14,536 bases of DNA from Clostridia bacterium (GCA_017396925.1 JAFQKM010000267.1:1-14536), one strand, 5' to 3'. Shown: positions 4,972 to 13,851, numbered from the stretch's first letter. The notes: generated from the letters alone by a model not told the origin. Program-made: numbers and translations.

Positions 4972-7900
4972 TTACTTGAAGTATTCGACGCCGCCCTCGA
5001 ACAGGGGCTGATACTTCTCGCCGGGGATATTCTTGGCGATGTTGGAGCCGGAACGCTCGGAGTGACCCATCTTACCCAGAACACGGCCGTCGGGGCTGGT
5101 GATACCCTCGATGGCTGCGACCGAACCGTTGATGTTGACATCGATGCCCATGGAGGGACGGCCCTTGTCGTCGCAGTACTGGAAAGCGATCTGACCGTTC
5201 TTGGCCAGCTCTGCCAGCATCTTGGCGTCGGCTACGAAGCGGCCTTCGCCGTGGGAGAAGACGATATTATGAACATCGCCGACTTCGCACTTGGACAGCC
5301 AGGGCGACTTGACCGATGCGACACGGGTATGGGTGTAGATCGACTGGTGACGGCCGATGGTGTTGAAGCTCAGCGTGGGGCAGGAAGCATCCAGCTTCTG
5401 GATCTTGCCAAAGGGCAGCAGGCCCAGCTTGATCAGTGCCTGGAAGCCGTTGCAGATACCCAGAGCCAGACCGTCGCGGTTGTAGAGCAGCTCGTGGACT
5501 TCGTCGGCAACTGCGGGATTGCGGAAGAAGGCCTGGATGAACTTGCCCGAACCGTCGGGTTCGTCGCCGCCCGAGAAGCCGCCGGGGATGATCAGCATCT
5601 GGCTTTCCTTCAGGGCATTGATCAGCTCGACAGCCGACTCTTCCAGCGCTGCGGGAGACATATTGCGGATCAGGACGATCTTGCCCTTACCGCCGGCACG
5701 CTCGACGGCGCGCAGGGTGTCGAACTCGCAGTTGGTGCCGGGGAATACGGGAATAACAGCCTGGGGAACAGCGATCTGGGTCTTGGCCTTGGGTGCGCGG
5801 ATCTTCCAGCTGTATGCGGGAACCTCACGGTCGACCTGCTCGGTCTTGGTGGGGTAAATAGGCTCCAGTGTGGCCATGAGGACTTCCTTGACGGTGCTCA
5901 GGGCGATTTCTGCAGCGCCCAGCTTGAGGGACTTGCCGCCGGTGTAACCCAGCAGGATGCCCTCTTCGCACTCGCCGTCCATCTCGGCGATGATCGAACC
6001 GAAGGTACCGCCGAACAGGAAGCGCTCGTCGATGCTCTCGGCCATATCAAAGCCGATGTCGTTGCCGATGGCCATCTTGGCCAGGCCTTCGATCATGCCG
6101 CCGCCGGTGACCGACCAGGCCGACAGAACACGGCCGGCATCGGTCAGCTGATGGAAGCTCTGCAGGAATGCGGGAACCTCTTCCAGCTTCTCGGGGCACT
6201 CGAAGTAGTAAACGCGGCTGCCCTTCTCCTTGAACTCGGGAGAGAGGACCTTGCCTGCGGTCTGTGTGGTGATGGCAAAGGAGATCAGGGTGGGAGGTAC
6301 ATCGATGTCGTTGAAGGTACCGGACATCGAGTCCTTACCGCCGATAGCGGCCATCTTCAGGACCTTCTGTGCATCCAGTGCGCCCAGCAGAGCGGCAAAG
6401 GGCTTGCCCAGACGCTCGGGACGTGCACGGTCGGGCTTTTCGAAGAACTCCTGGAGGCTCAGGTAGACGCCTTCGGGATCGCAGCCTGCGGCAACCAGCT
6501 TGGAGGCCGAGGAGACGATGGAGGCGATGGCGCCGTAGTAGGGGCTCTGCTCCATCAGATAGGGATCAAAGCCATAGGACATGACCGATGCGGTGTTGGT
6601 CTGGCCGCCCAGAACAGGCAGCTTGGCAGCCATAACCTGTGTGGGGGTCATCTGGTTCTTGCCGCCGTAGGGCATCAGAACCGAGTTGGCGCCGATCGAA
6701 CCGTCGAAACGGGTGCCCAGGCCCTTCTGGAGGCAGACGCGCTGGCTGCCCAGCAGATCGAGAACAGCCTTGGCAATGTCGCCCTCGGGCAGCTCGTTGG
6801 CCTTGGGAGCCTGTGCGGGAACATATACGGAAGCGTGCTTTTCAGCACCGTTGGAATTGAGGAAATCGCGGGAAATATCGCAGATGACGTCGCCTCTCCA
6901 GGTCATGACCAGGCGCTCTTCCTCGGTGACCTCGGCAACAACGGTGGCTTCGAGGTTCTCGGCAGCAGCCAGAGCACAGAAAGCCTCTACGTTGGCGGGA
7001 TCGAGGACGACAGCCATACGCTCCTGAGATTCGGAGATGGCCAGCTCGGTGCCGTCCAGGCCGTCATACTTCTTGGGAACCTTGTCGAGGTCGATGCGCA
7101 GACCGTCGGCCAGCTCGCCGATGGCAACCGAAACACCGCCGGCGCCAAAGTCGTTGCAGCGCTTGATCATGCGTGTAGCTTCGCCGTTGCGGAAGAGGCG
7201 CTGGATCTTGCGCTCTTCAGGTGCGTTGCCCTTCTGGACCTCAGCGCCGCAGGATTCCAGCGATTCGCTGGTGTGGCTCTTGGAGGAACCGGCAGCACCG
7301 CCGACGCCGTCGCGGCCGGTCTTGCCGCCCAGCAGAACGATGATATCGCCGGGAGCGGGACGCTCGCGAACAACATTCTCGGCAGGAGCAGCCGCTACAA
7401 CTGCACCGGTCTCGAGGCGCTTGGCAACATAGCCGGGATGGTAAAGCTCGGAAACCAGGCCTGTAGCCAGACCGATCTGGTTGCCGTAGGAGCTGTAGCC
7501 CTGGGCTGCCTTACGGCAGATGGTGCGCTGGGGCAGCTTGTTGGCCATGGTCTGATCGAGGGGCAGTGTGGGATCGGCAGCACCGGTGACACGCATGGCC
7601 TGATAGACATAGGCACGGCCCGACAGGGGGTCACGGATAGCGCCGCCCAGGCAGGTTGCGGCACCGCCAAAGGGCTCGATCTCGGTGGGATGGTTGTGTG
7701 TCTCGTTCTTATACATCAGCAGCCAGGGCTTTTCCTCGCCGTCGATGTCGACGTTGACCTTGATGGAGCAGGCGTTGATCTCTTCGCTTTCGTCGAGGTT
7801 CTGCAGAACGCCTTCCTTCTTCAGGACCTTTGTGCCGTTGGTGGCGATGTCCATCAGGGTGACGGGACGGGCAGCGGCGCGCTCTTCGCCATAGACGAAT

Positions 7901-8661
7901 ACGCGGCCATCCAGATAACGTTGGTAGGAAGCCTTGATCTCTTCATCGTCGATCTGAACTTCATCCAGATGTGTGGTGAAGGTGGTGTGGCGGCAATGGT
8001 CGGACCAGTAGGTATCGATCATCTTGAGCTCAGTCAGTGTGGGTGCACGGCCTTCGCTCTGGAAATAAGCCTTGAGGAAGCCCAGGTCGGCGGCGTCCAT
8101 AGCCAGGCCGTATTCCTTGATAAAGGCTTCGTGATCCTCGGTGGCCATCAGGTTGTCCAGGTGAGGAACGGCGGGTGCCTGGGGGAAGTTGTCTTCCAGG
8201 CTCTCGGGCTTAACAGCCGATGCTTCGCGGCACTCGACGGGATTGATGAGGGCCTTGCGGATCTTGGCCTTGTCGTCTTCGGTCAGGCTGCCGTAGAAGA
8301 CATAGACCAGGGCGTTCTTGACCAGGGGGCGTTCGCCGCGGGTCATCAGTGCGATGCACTGACGGCAGGAGTCGGCGCGCATATCAAACTGACCGGGCAG
8401 TGCCTCGACCAGCAGTGTCCAGTCGCCCGAGAAGGGCATCTCTTCGTGATAGACCTCGTCGCAGGCAGGCTCGGAGAATACGCCCTCGCAGGCCAGCTGA
8501 TAGGTGACTTCATCGAGACCCTGGCTGTCGTAGCGGTTGAGAATGCGGACCTTCTCGAGGCCCTCGATATTCTCTTCGCCCTTCAGACGGGCCAACAGAC
8601 CCTTGGCCTCGATGTCAAAGCCGGGGCGTTTTTCGGTGTAGCATCTGAAAACATGTGCCAT
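4972..8661 (-). CDS. purL: Phosphoribosylformylglycinamidine synthase, fused PurL-PurQ form
   Basis: A 1229-aa enzyme converting FGAR, glutamine and ATP to FGAM, the fourth step of IMP synthesis. It has the clostridial single-chain layout: an N-terminal PurS-like segment, a linker, a synthetase core starting with the signature YWSDHCRHTTF (219-228), then PFGGAATCLGGAIRDPLSGR and GGKTGRDGVGG, and a C-terminal class I glutaminase from about 969. The glutaminase triad is visible as Cys1070 (GICNGFQ), His1200 and Glu1202 (MGHSER). No separate purQ or purS is needed or seen. The ATG at 8661 lies 6 nt after the purD stop, and its AAGGAGG overlaps the last purD codons, so translation is probably coupled. 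It is the last gene before the terminator. Confidence 0.96.
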   Translation of the reverse strand: MAHVFRCYTEKRPGFDIEAKGLLARLKGEENIEGLEKVRILNRYDSQGLDEVTYQLACEGVFSEPACDEVYHEEMPFSGDWTLLVEALPGQFDMRADSCRQCIALMTRGERPLVKNALVYVFYGSLTEDDKAKIRKALINPVECREASAVKPESLEDNFPQAPAVPHLDNLMATEDHEAFIKEYGLAMDAADLGFLKAYFQSEGRAPTLTELKMIDTYWSDHCRHTTFTTHLDEVQIDDEEIKASYQRYLDGRVFVYGEERAAARPVTLMDIATNGTKVLKKEGVLQNLDESEEINACSIKVNVDIDGEEKPWLLMYKNETHNHPTEIEPFGGAATCLGGAIRDPLSGRAYVYQAMRVTGAADPTLPLDQTMANKLPQRTICRKAAQGYSSYGNQIGLATGLVSELYHPGYVAKRLETGAVVAAAPAENVVRERPAPGDIIVLLGGKTGRDGVGGAAGSSKSHTSESLESCGAEVQKGNAPEERKIQRLFRNGEATRMIKRCNDFGAGGVSVAIGELADGLRIDLDKVPKKYDGLDGTELAISESQERMAVVLDPANVEAFCALAAAENLEATVVAEVTEEERLVMTWRGDVICDISRDFLNSNGAEKHASVYVPAQAPKANELPEGDIAKAVLDLLGSQRVCLQKGLGTRFDGSIGANSVLMPYGGKNQMTPTQVMAAKLPVLGGQTNTASVMSYGFDPYLMEQSPYYGAIASIVSSASKLVAAGCDPEGVYLSLQEFFEKPDRARPERLGKPFAALLGALDAQKVLKMAAIGGKDSMSGTFNDIDVPPTLISFAITTQTAGKVLSPEFKEKGSRVYYFECPEKLEEVPAFLQSFHQLTDAGRVLSAWSVTGGGMIEGLAKMAIGNDIGFDMAESIDERFLFGGTFGSIIAEMDGECEEGILLGYTGGKSLKLGAAEIALSTVKEVLMATLEPIYPTKTEQVDREVPAYSWKIRAPKAKTQIAVPQAVIPVFPGTNCEFDTLRAVERAGGKGKIVLIRNMSPAALEESAVELINALKESQMLIIPGGFSGGDEPDGSGKFIQAFFRNPAVADEVHELLYNRDGLALGICNGFQALIKLGLLPFGKIQKLDASCPTLSFNTIGRHQSIYTHTRVASVKSPWLSKCEVGDVHNIVFSHGEGRFVADAKMLAELAKNGQIAFQYCDDKGRPSMGIDVNINGSVAAIEGITSPDGRVLGKMGHSERSGSNIAKNIPGEKYQPLFEGGVEYFK

Positions 8662-8667
8662 GATGGT

Positions 8668-9936
8668 TTAGTCCTCCTTGACAAGGGCACTGTCCTTGCT
8701 GCCGATATCCTTACGGTAGAAGGCGCCCTCGAACTTGATTGTGTCAACGCCGCGATAGCAGTTGCGCAGCGCCTGGCGCAGGCTTCTGCCCGTGGCCGAA
8801 ACGCAGAGTACGCGGCCGCCCGATGTGACGAAGCTGCCGTCGGCAATGCGCTTGGTGCCGGCATGATAGACTGTGCCGAACTTTTCGGCCTCTTCCAGAC
8901 CGGTGATGGCCTTGCCCTTTTCGTAGGCCGAGGGATAACCGCCGCTCGACATAACGACGCAGGCCGAATAAGCATCCTGGAACTTGACCTTGACCTTATC
9001 CAGCTTGCCTGCGCGGATGCCGACCATGATATTCAGCAGGTCGGATGTCAGCAGCGGCAGGACGACCTGGGTCTCGGGATCGCCGAAACGGGCGTTATAC
9101 TCGATGACCTTGGGACCGTTCTCGGTGAGCATAAGGCTGAAATAGAGGATGCCCTTGAAGGGGCGGCCTTCGGCTTCCATACCGCGGATGGTGGGGAGAT
9201 AGATCTCTTCCATGCAGCGCTCGGCCATCTCCTTGGTATAGACCGTTACGGGAGAGAAGGCGCCCATACCACCGGTGTTGGGGCCCTTATCGCCATCGTA
9301 GGCGCGCTTATGGTCCTGTGCGGCAGGCATGGGAACGATGGTCTTGCCGTCGGTAAAGCAGAGTACCGATACCTCGGGGCCGACCAGCATCTCTTCAAAG
9401 AGGATGGCCTGATCGGGCTTGCCGTAGGACAGCTGTGCCTGTGCGGCAACAGCCTCTTCGCGGGTCAGGCAGACAACAACGCCCTTGCCCTGTGCCAGAC
9501 CATCGGCCTTGAGGACGATGGGAATGGGGCACTTCTTGACATAGGCCTTGGCAGCCTTGGCGTCCTCTGCCATGTAATGCGAGGCGGTGGGGATATTGTA
9601 TTTTTCCATAAAAGCCTTGGCATAGCCTTTGGACCACTCCAGCTGAGCGGCGTCGCGGGTGGGGCCAAAGCAGGGAATGTCGTGTTCTTCCAGCAGATCG
9701 ACCATGCCGAGGGCAAGGGGATCGTCGGGTGTGACGACAACCAGATCGGGCTGATGCTCCTGGCAGAAGGCCAGAACGCCCGGCAGGTCTGTGGCTGCGA
9801 TATCTACGTTTTCGCAGAAGGCAGCCGTGCCGCCGTTGCCGGGTGCGACCCAGATCTTTTCAACGGCAACATTCTTGATCAGCGCTTTGGCAACCGCATG
9901 CTCGCGTCCGCCGCCGCCGATGATGAGAATTTTCAT
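8668..9936 (-). CDS. purD: Phosphoribosylamine-glycine ligase (GAR synthetase)
   Basis: A 422-aa ATP-grasp enzyme that joins glycine to phosphoribosylamine, the second step of IMP synthesis. Seen are the N-terminal nucleotide-binding-like loop IIGGGGREHA (5-14), VVVTPDDPLALGMVD, the ATP-grasp core KADGLAQGKGVVV, DHKRAYDGDKGPNTGGMGAFSP, and the metal-binding YNARFGDPETQ. Length is normal. Position 249-type PEDPL-like motif reads PDDPL here, a mild variant. The start is the ATG at 9936 with AAGGAG 6 nt upstream; the frame stays open a further 90 codons upstream, but that part runs through the repeat element and is not PurD-like. The gap of 311 bp to purH is the only large gap in the cluster and is filled by the repeat. 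Confidence 0.95.
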   Translation of the reverse strand: MKILIIGGGGREHAVAKALIKNVAVEKIWVAPGNGGTAAFCENVDIAATDLPGVLAFCQEHQPDLVVVTPDDPLALGMVDLLEEHDIPCFGPTRDAAQLEWSKGYAKAFMEKYNIPTASHYMAEDAKAAKAYVKKCPIPIVLKADGLAQGKGVVVCLTREEAVAAQAQLSYGKPDQAILFEEMLVGPEVSVLCFTDGKTIVPMPAAQDHKRAYDGDKGPNTGGMGAFSPVTVYTKEMAERCMEEIYLPTIRGMEAEGRPFKGILYFSLMLTENGPKVIEYNARFGDPETQVVLPLLTSDLLNIMVGIRAGKLDKVKVKFQDAYSACVVMSSGGYPSAYEKGKAITGLEEAEKFGTVYHAGTKRIADGSFVTSGGRVLCVSATGRSLRQALRNCYRGVDTIKFEGAFYRKDIGSKDSALVKED

Positions 9937-9989
9937 TATGTTCTCCTTCAAATGATTTTGTACATGTCGGAGTTTGGTATATATTTCTA

Positions 9990-10247
9990 AAATCCGTTTT
10001 TGGCCGGACATGCGCCGGCCAAAAACACGATGACCCGCGAGCGTCTCCGCAGAGGTGTCGCGAAACCGCTCCGCAGTGCGGAACCTTTTGTCCCGAGAAA
10101 CCAGCGGAGCGTTTCGAGGGTCAGGCTTGGAGCGCCGGGGCGCGACCGCCGCCGGTAGAATGGCGGCGCCGATTTTGGAAGGCTTCGCCGCCCGAAATCT
10201 ATCCAATCACATGGGACCCCCGCAAAATGCCCACATTTTGTGGGGAA
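9990..10247 (+). repeat. Structured interspersed element, copy B, between purH and purD
   Basis: About 250 bp of hairpin-rich non-coding DNA ending exactly at the purH stop codon (10248-10250). Its last ~100 bp match copy A at 1108-1234 in the same orientation: GCGGCGCCGATTTTG (10163-10177), AAATCTATCCAAT (10195-10207) and GTGGGGAA (10240-10247) are identical. Hairpins are CGCCGCC/GGCGGCG (10147-10168), GATTTTGG/CCGAAATC with inner GGC-TTC-GCC (10171-10199) and CAAAATG/CATTTTG (10223-10240). The left part, absent from A, has an 11-bp perfect stem TTTTTGGCCGG / CCGGCCAAAAA (9997-10025) and a long-range TGACCC (10031-10036) / GGGTCA (10118-10123) pair. The region 9937-9989 holds only the purD leader. 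The left boundary is uncertain. Confidence 0.7.
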
Positions 10248-11420
10248 TTAATGGTGGAACAGGCGGATGCCGGTAAAGCTCATGACGATGCCGTACTTGT
10301 TGCAGGTATCGATAACATGGTCGTCACGGATCGATCCGCCGGGCTGGACGATGAAGTCGACACCCGACTTGCGTGCGCGCTCGACATTGTCGCCAAAGGG
10401 GAAGAATGCATCGGAACCGACGGTAACGCCGCGGTTCTTGGCGATCCATTCCTTCTTCATCTCGGCGGTCAGAACTTCGGGCTTGGTCTTGAAGGTCTGC
10501 TGCCATACGCCCTCGGCCAGAACATCTTCATACTCGTCGGAGATATAGATGTCGATGGCGTTGTCGCGGTCGGCACGGCGGATACCGTCGACAAAGTCGA
10601 GGCCCAGAACCATGGGATGCTGGCGCAGGAACCAGTTGTCGGCCTTGTTGCCTGCCAGACGTGTGCAGTGAACACGGGACTGCTGGCCGGCGCCGATGCC
10701 GATGGCCTGGCCGTTCTTAACGTAGCAGACCGAGTTGGACTGGGTGTACTTCAGGGTGATCAGAGCAACCAGCATATCCAGCTGGGCCTGCTCGGTGAGA
10801 GCCTTGTTCTCGGTGACGATGTTGGTCAGCATGTCACGGGTGATCTTCAGATCGTTGTAGCCCTGCTCGAAGGTAATGCCGAAGATGTGGCGCTGCTCGG
10901 CAGGCTTGGGAACATAGTTGGGATCGATCTGGACAACATTATAGTTGCCCTTGCGCTTGCTCTTGAGGATCTCCAGCGCGCCTTCGGTATAGCCGGGGGC
11001 GATAACGCCGTCGGAAACCTCGCGGTTGAGCAGCTTGGCGGTATCTTCATCGCAGATGTCCGACAGAGCGGCCCAGTCGCCGTAGGAGCACAGACGGTCG
11101 GAGCCGCGTGCACGGGCATAGGCGTTGGCAATGGGGCTCATGCCGCCGGGAGCGAAGTAGATCTGCTGCTCGACTTCGGTCAGTTCATCGGTGCCCAGAG
11201 CGACACCGGCGGGGCTGACGTGCTTGAAGGAGGCAGCGGCAGGCTTGCCTGTGGCTTCCTTCAGTGCCTTGACCAGCTGCCAGCTGTTGAGGGCGTCCAT
11301 AAAGTTGATGTAACCGGGACGGCCCGACAGAACCTGCAGGGGCAGCTCGCCCTCGTCCATAAAGATGCGGGCAGGCTTCTGGTTGGGGTTACAGCCATAT
11401 TTCAGTTCGAGTTCATTCAT
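10248..11420 (-). CDS. purH: AICAR formyltransferase, stand-alone (PurH C-terminal domain only)
   Basis: A 390-aa enzyme transferring a formyl group from 10-formyl-THF to AICAR, the penultimate step to IMP. It corresponds to the transformylase half of bifunctional PurH; the N-terminal IMP cyclohydrolase (MGS-like) half is missing, and the next gene upstream supplies a PurO-type cyclohydrolase instead. Catalytic Lys66-His67 are in SFKHVSPAGVA, with QSNSVCYVKNG, DAFFPFGDNVE (from 337) and PGGSIRDD (about 360-367), ending FTGIRLFHH. The ATG at 11420 has AAGGAG about 11 nt upstream; purO ends 26 nt before it. The stop codon touches repeat copy B directly, yet its last codons show normal host usage, unlike the gene end next to copy A. 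Confidence 0.94.
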   Translation of the reverse strand: MNELELKYGCNPNQKPARIFMDEGELPLQVLSGRPGYINFMDALNSWQLVKALKEATGKPAAASFKHVSPAGVALGTDELTEVEQQIYFAPGGMSPIANAYARARGSDRLCSYGDWAALSDICDEDTAKLLNREVSDGVIAPGYTEGALEILKSKRKGNYNVVQIDPNYVPKPAEQRHIFGITFEQGYNDLKITRDMLTNIVTENKALTEQAQLDMLVALITLKYTQSNSVCYVKNGQAIGIGAGQQSRVHCTRLAGNKADNWFLRQHPMVLGLDFVDGIRRADRDNAIDIYISDEYEDVLAEGVWQQTFKTKPEVLTAEMKKEWIAKNRGVTVGSDAFFPFGDNVERARKSGVDFIVQPGGSIRDDHVIDTCNKYGIVMSFTGIRLFHH

Positions 11421-11446
11421 GTTAAAACGTTCTCCTTGATCGGAAA

Positions 11447-12151
11447 TTACTGATGCTTGTTCTTGATGACGGTCTCGATCTCGCCGGTCTTCAGATCGAT
11501 GGTGCGGACGAAGAGGGAAACCTTATTGTCGGCATTCAGGTGGCTCCACAGCATATCGGCCAGCTCCTGGGCATTGCCGTCGACCTCTACGCATCTGGGC
11601 TCACCCTCGAAGGAGGGCAGAGGATCGAGGTTGGCCTGGTAGGTGTGGATAAAGTGGCCCATGCCGGGCTGGGGATTGTCGTATTCATAGAAGAAGCGCT
11701 TATTGCAGTCGGGGTTGCCGTCGAGGCTCTTGAGGATCGACAGGACATAGCTGCCGTCCTTGGCCAGAACGCCCGAGATTCTGGGGGTGTAGTTGGGGGG
11801 ATCGGGCTCAAAGCAACGGGTGCGCAGGGCTTCGATATAGCTCTTGCCGGCCAGCAGACCGTCGCGGACGGTGTCGGTCTGGTCGCCGTTGGTGACGATG
11901 GTGTCGCCATTGAGTTCGCGTACGGGATGGTAGATGATCAGCGAGGGATCGACCATCTTGCTCTCGTCAAATGCCTTGGTGCGGATGCCGTCGTCGGTGA
12001 CTTCAAAGATACGGTTGCGGCTGTTTTCGCTGCGGCCCATGATGAAGTAGGCAATAACGGCCTTCTGGTTGTCCTTGCTGCGGCCCAGAACGATGCCGCG
12101 GCCGGGATAAGCATGATCGGTGAGGATCTGCTGCATTTTCATAACCTGCAT
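11447..12151 (-). CDS. purO: IMP cyclohydrolase, PurO-type
   Basis: A 234-aa protein of the IMP_cyclohyd family (first known from archaeal PurO), which closes FAICAR to IMP, the last step of the pathway. The motifs YPGRGIVLGRS (15-25) and AYFIMGRSENSRNR (34-47) mark the clostridial branch of the family as I know it. Placement right before a PurH lacking its cyclohydrolase half strongly supports the assignment: together the two genes replace bifunctional PurH. The ATG at 12151 has AGGAG 7 nt upstream; Met4 and Met6 are in-frame alternatives with poorer spacing. The gap to purN is 27 nt. I am sure of the family and fairly sure of the reaction. Confidence 0.88.
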   Translation of the reverse strand: MQVMKMQQILTDHAYPGRGIVLGRSKDNQKAVIAYFIMGRSENSRNRIFEVTDDGIRTKAFDESKMVDPSLIIYHPVRELNGDTIVTNGDQTDTVRDGLLAGKSYIEALRTRCFEPDPPNYTPRISGVLAKDGSYVLSILKSLDGNPDCNKRFFYEYDNPQPGMGHFIHTYQANLDPLPSFEGEPRCVEVDGNAQELADMLWSHLNADNKVSLFVRTIDLKTGEIETVIKNKHQ

Positions 12152-12178
12152 GGTTGTTCTCCTGTATGTATGGATGAA

Positions 12179-12805
12179 TTATTCTTCAATAACAACGTGA
12201 TTTCCGTCGATGCGCAGCTTGCCCTGGCTGAACAGGGTGACGGCCTGGGGCAGCAGCTTCCACTCGCACTGCTCCATAATGCGCTTCTGCAGCACCTCGG
12301 GGGTGTCGCCGGGCAGAATGTCCACGGCCTTCTGCAGAATGATGGGGCCGCCGTCGGTGACGGCGTCGACAAAGTGCACGGTGGCGCCGCTGACCTTGAC
12401 GCCCTTTTCGAGGGCCGCTTCATGGACATGGAGGCCATACATGCCGTCGCCGCAGAAGGAGGGGATCAGGGACGGATGAACGTTGATGATGCGGCCGCTG
12501 TACTTCTTGCAGAAGTCGGCGCTGAAGATCTTGAGGAAGCCGGCCAGAACGATCAGATCGGGCTGGATCTTTTCTTCCAGCAGCTCGTCCAGCTTCCGGC
12601 TGTATTCCTCGACCGAGAGGCCCTTGCCCGAGACGAAGTAGCCGGGGATGCCGGCATTGGCTGCACGCTCGAGGGCATAGGCGCTCTTCTTGGAGGAGAC
12701 GACGGCAGTGATCTCACCGCCGCCGAGGCCTTCCTTCTTCCAGCAGTCGATCAGGGCCTGCAGATTGGTGCCGCCGCCCGATACGAATACTGCGATCTTT
12801 ACCAT
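12179..12805 (-). CDS. purN: Phosphoribosylglycinamide formyltransferase (GAR transformylase)
   Basis: A 208-aa enzyme that transfers a formyl group from 10-formyl-THF to GAR. It has the formyltransferase fold signature FVSGGGTNLQAL (7-18), the catalytic Asn108 and His110 in INVHPSLIPSF, and Asp151 in VTDGGPI, which completes the expected N-H-D set. Length is typical. The ATG overlaps the end of purM by 7 nt (ATGGTAA), so the two are almost certainly translated in a coupled manner. Confidence 0.96.
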   Translation of the reverse strand: MVKIAVFVSGGGTNLQALIDCWKKEGLGGGEITAVVSSKKSAYALERAANAGIPGYFVSGKGLSVEEYSRKLDELLEEKIQPDLIVLAGFLKIFSADFCKKYSGRIINVHPSLIPSFCGDGMYGLHVHEAALEKGVKVSGATVHFVDAVTDGGPIILQKAVDILPGDTPEVLQKRIMEQCEWKLLPQAVTLFSQGKLRIDGNHVVIEE

Positions 12806-13851
12806 AACTCGACCTGCTTGCCGTCTTCGCCGGCCTTGACGATCTCGCCGATGACATAAGCGTCAACGCCGTTTTCCTTCAGGGCAGCAATGGCCTTGTC
12901 GGCGGTCTCCTTGGAGACGATCATGGCCATACCGACGCCCATGTTGTAGGTGTTGAACATGTCGCGCTCGGGGATGTTGCCGGTCTCCTGCAGGAGGGTG
13001 AAGATGGGATGGATCTTGATGTCGCTCTTCTTGATCTTGGCGCACAGACCCTCGGGGATGCATCTGGGCAGGTTCTCATAGAAACCGCCGCCGGTGATGT
13101 GGCTGATGCCGTGGACCTCGGCTGCGGCAATGGCAGCCAGAGCGGGCTTGACATAGATGATGGTGGGCTCGAGCAGAGCTTCGCCCAGGGTCTTGCCCAG
13201 GCAGTCGTAATGCTTGTTCAGGTCGCAGTTTTCAACATCGAAAACCTTGCGGACCAGGGAGTAGCCGTTGGAGTGGCAGCCGGAAGAGGGCATGGCGATG
13301 ATGACGTCGCCTTCCTGCATCTTGTTCTGGTCGATGATGTCCTTCTTGTCGACGATACCGACAGCAAAGCCGGCAAAGTCGTAGTCGTCGGCAGCCATGG
13401 TGCCGGGATGCTCGGCGGTCTCGCCGCCGATCAGGGCGCAGCCCGACTGGACGCAGCCTTCGGCAACGCCGGAGACCAGTGTGGCGACCTTTTCGGGGAT
13501 GTTCTTGCCGATGGCAATGTAGTCGAGGAAGAAGATGGGCTTGGCGCCGCAGCAGACGATGTCGTTGACGCACATGGCAACGCAGTCGATGCCGACGGTA
13601 TCGTGCTTGTCCATGATCTGGGCAATGCGCTGCTTGGTGCCGACGCCGTCGGTGCCGGAGACCAGGACAGGCTCTTCCATGCCCTTCAGGTCGGGCATGA
13701 ACAGGCCGCCGAAGCCGCCGATGTCGGAGACAACACCTTCGGTCATGGTGCGCATAACATGCTTCTTCATCAGCTTAACGCCTTCGTAGCCGGCTGTAAT
13801 GTCAACACCGGCAGCTGCGTAGCTCGCGCTGTGGCTATCGTTGTGGCTCAT
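12799..13851 (-). CDS. purM: Phosphoribosylformylglycinamidine cyclo-ligase (AIR synthetase)
   Basis: A 350-aa enzyme closing FGAM to AIR with ATP. Family motifs are SGTDGVGTK (65-73), MCVNDIVCCGAKP (93-105), GGETAEHPG (142-150), PSSGCHSNGYSLVR and HITGGGFYENLPR. The start chosen is the ATG at 13851, with AAAGGA at 13867-13862 and a gap of 10 nt; a TTG three codons upstream is nearly on top of that site and is unlikely. The stop overlaps purN by 7 nt. The 53 nt separating it from purF contain two CGATCG palindromes (13879-13894) but no obvious terminator. Confidence 0.95.
   Translation of the reverse strand: MSHNDSHSASYAAAGVDITAGYEGVKLMKKHVMRTMTEGVVSDIGGFGGLFMPDLKGMEEPVLVSGTDGVGTKQRIAQIMDKHDTVGIDCVAMCVNDIVCCGAKPIFFLDYIAIGKNIPEKVATLVSGVAEGCVQSGCALIGGETAEHPGTMAADDYDFAGFAVGIVDKKDIIDQNKMQEGDVIIAMPSSGCHSNGYSLVRKVFDVENCDLNKHYDCLGKTLGEALLEPTIIYVKPALAAIAAAEVHGISHITGGGFYENLPRCIPEGLCAKIKKSDIKIHPIFTLLQETGNIPERDMFNTYNMGVGMAMIVSKETADKAIAALKENGVDAYVIGEIVKAGEDGKQVELW

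Noticed and set aside
4828..9990. A 1720-codon open frame on the plus strand spanning purL and purD antisense
   Set aside because: It runs exactly opposite to well-identified purine genes and is open because of their codon bias (GC-rich third positions and avoided codons). The product is low-complexity Gly/Leu/Asp/Ala-rich with no domain and no ribosome binding site. The same holds for the long antisense frames at 10227-11453, 11453-12859 and 13009-13929, and for the 31-759 frame opposite the M20 gene.
9997..10025. Terminator for purH at the GGCCGG hairpin
   Set aside because: On both strands the T run is on the 5' side of the stem and the A run on the 3' side, so it lacks the T tract an intrinsic terminator needs.
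9937..10206. A 90-residue N-terminal extension of purD
   Set aside because: The extension is encoded by the hairpin-rich repeat and has no PurD similarity. The ATG at 9936 has a good AAGGAG and starts the conserved MKILIIGGGGREHA.
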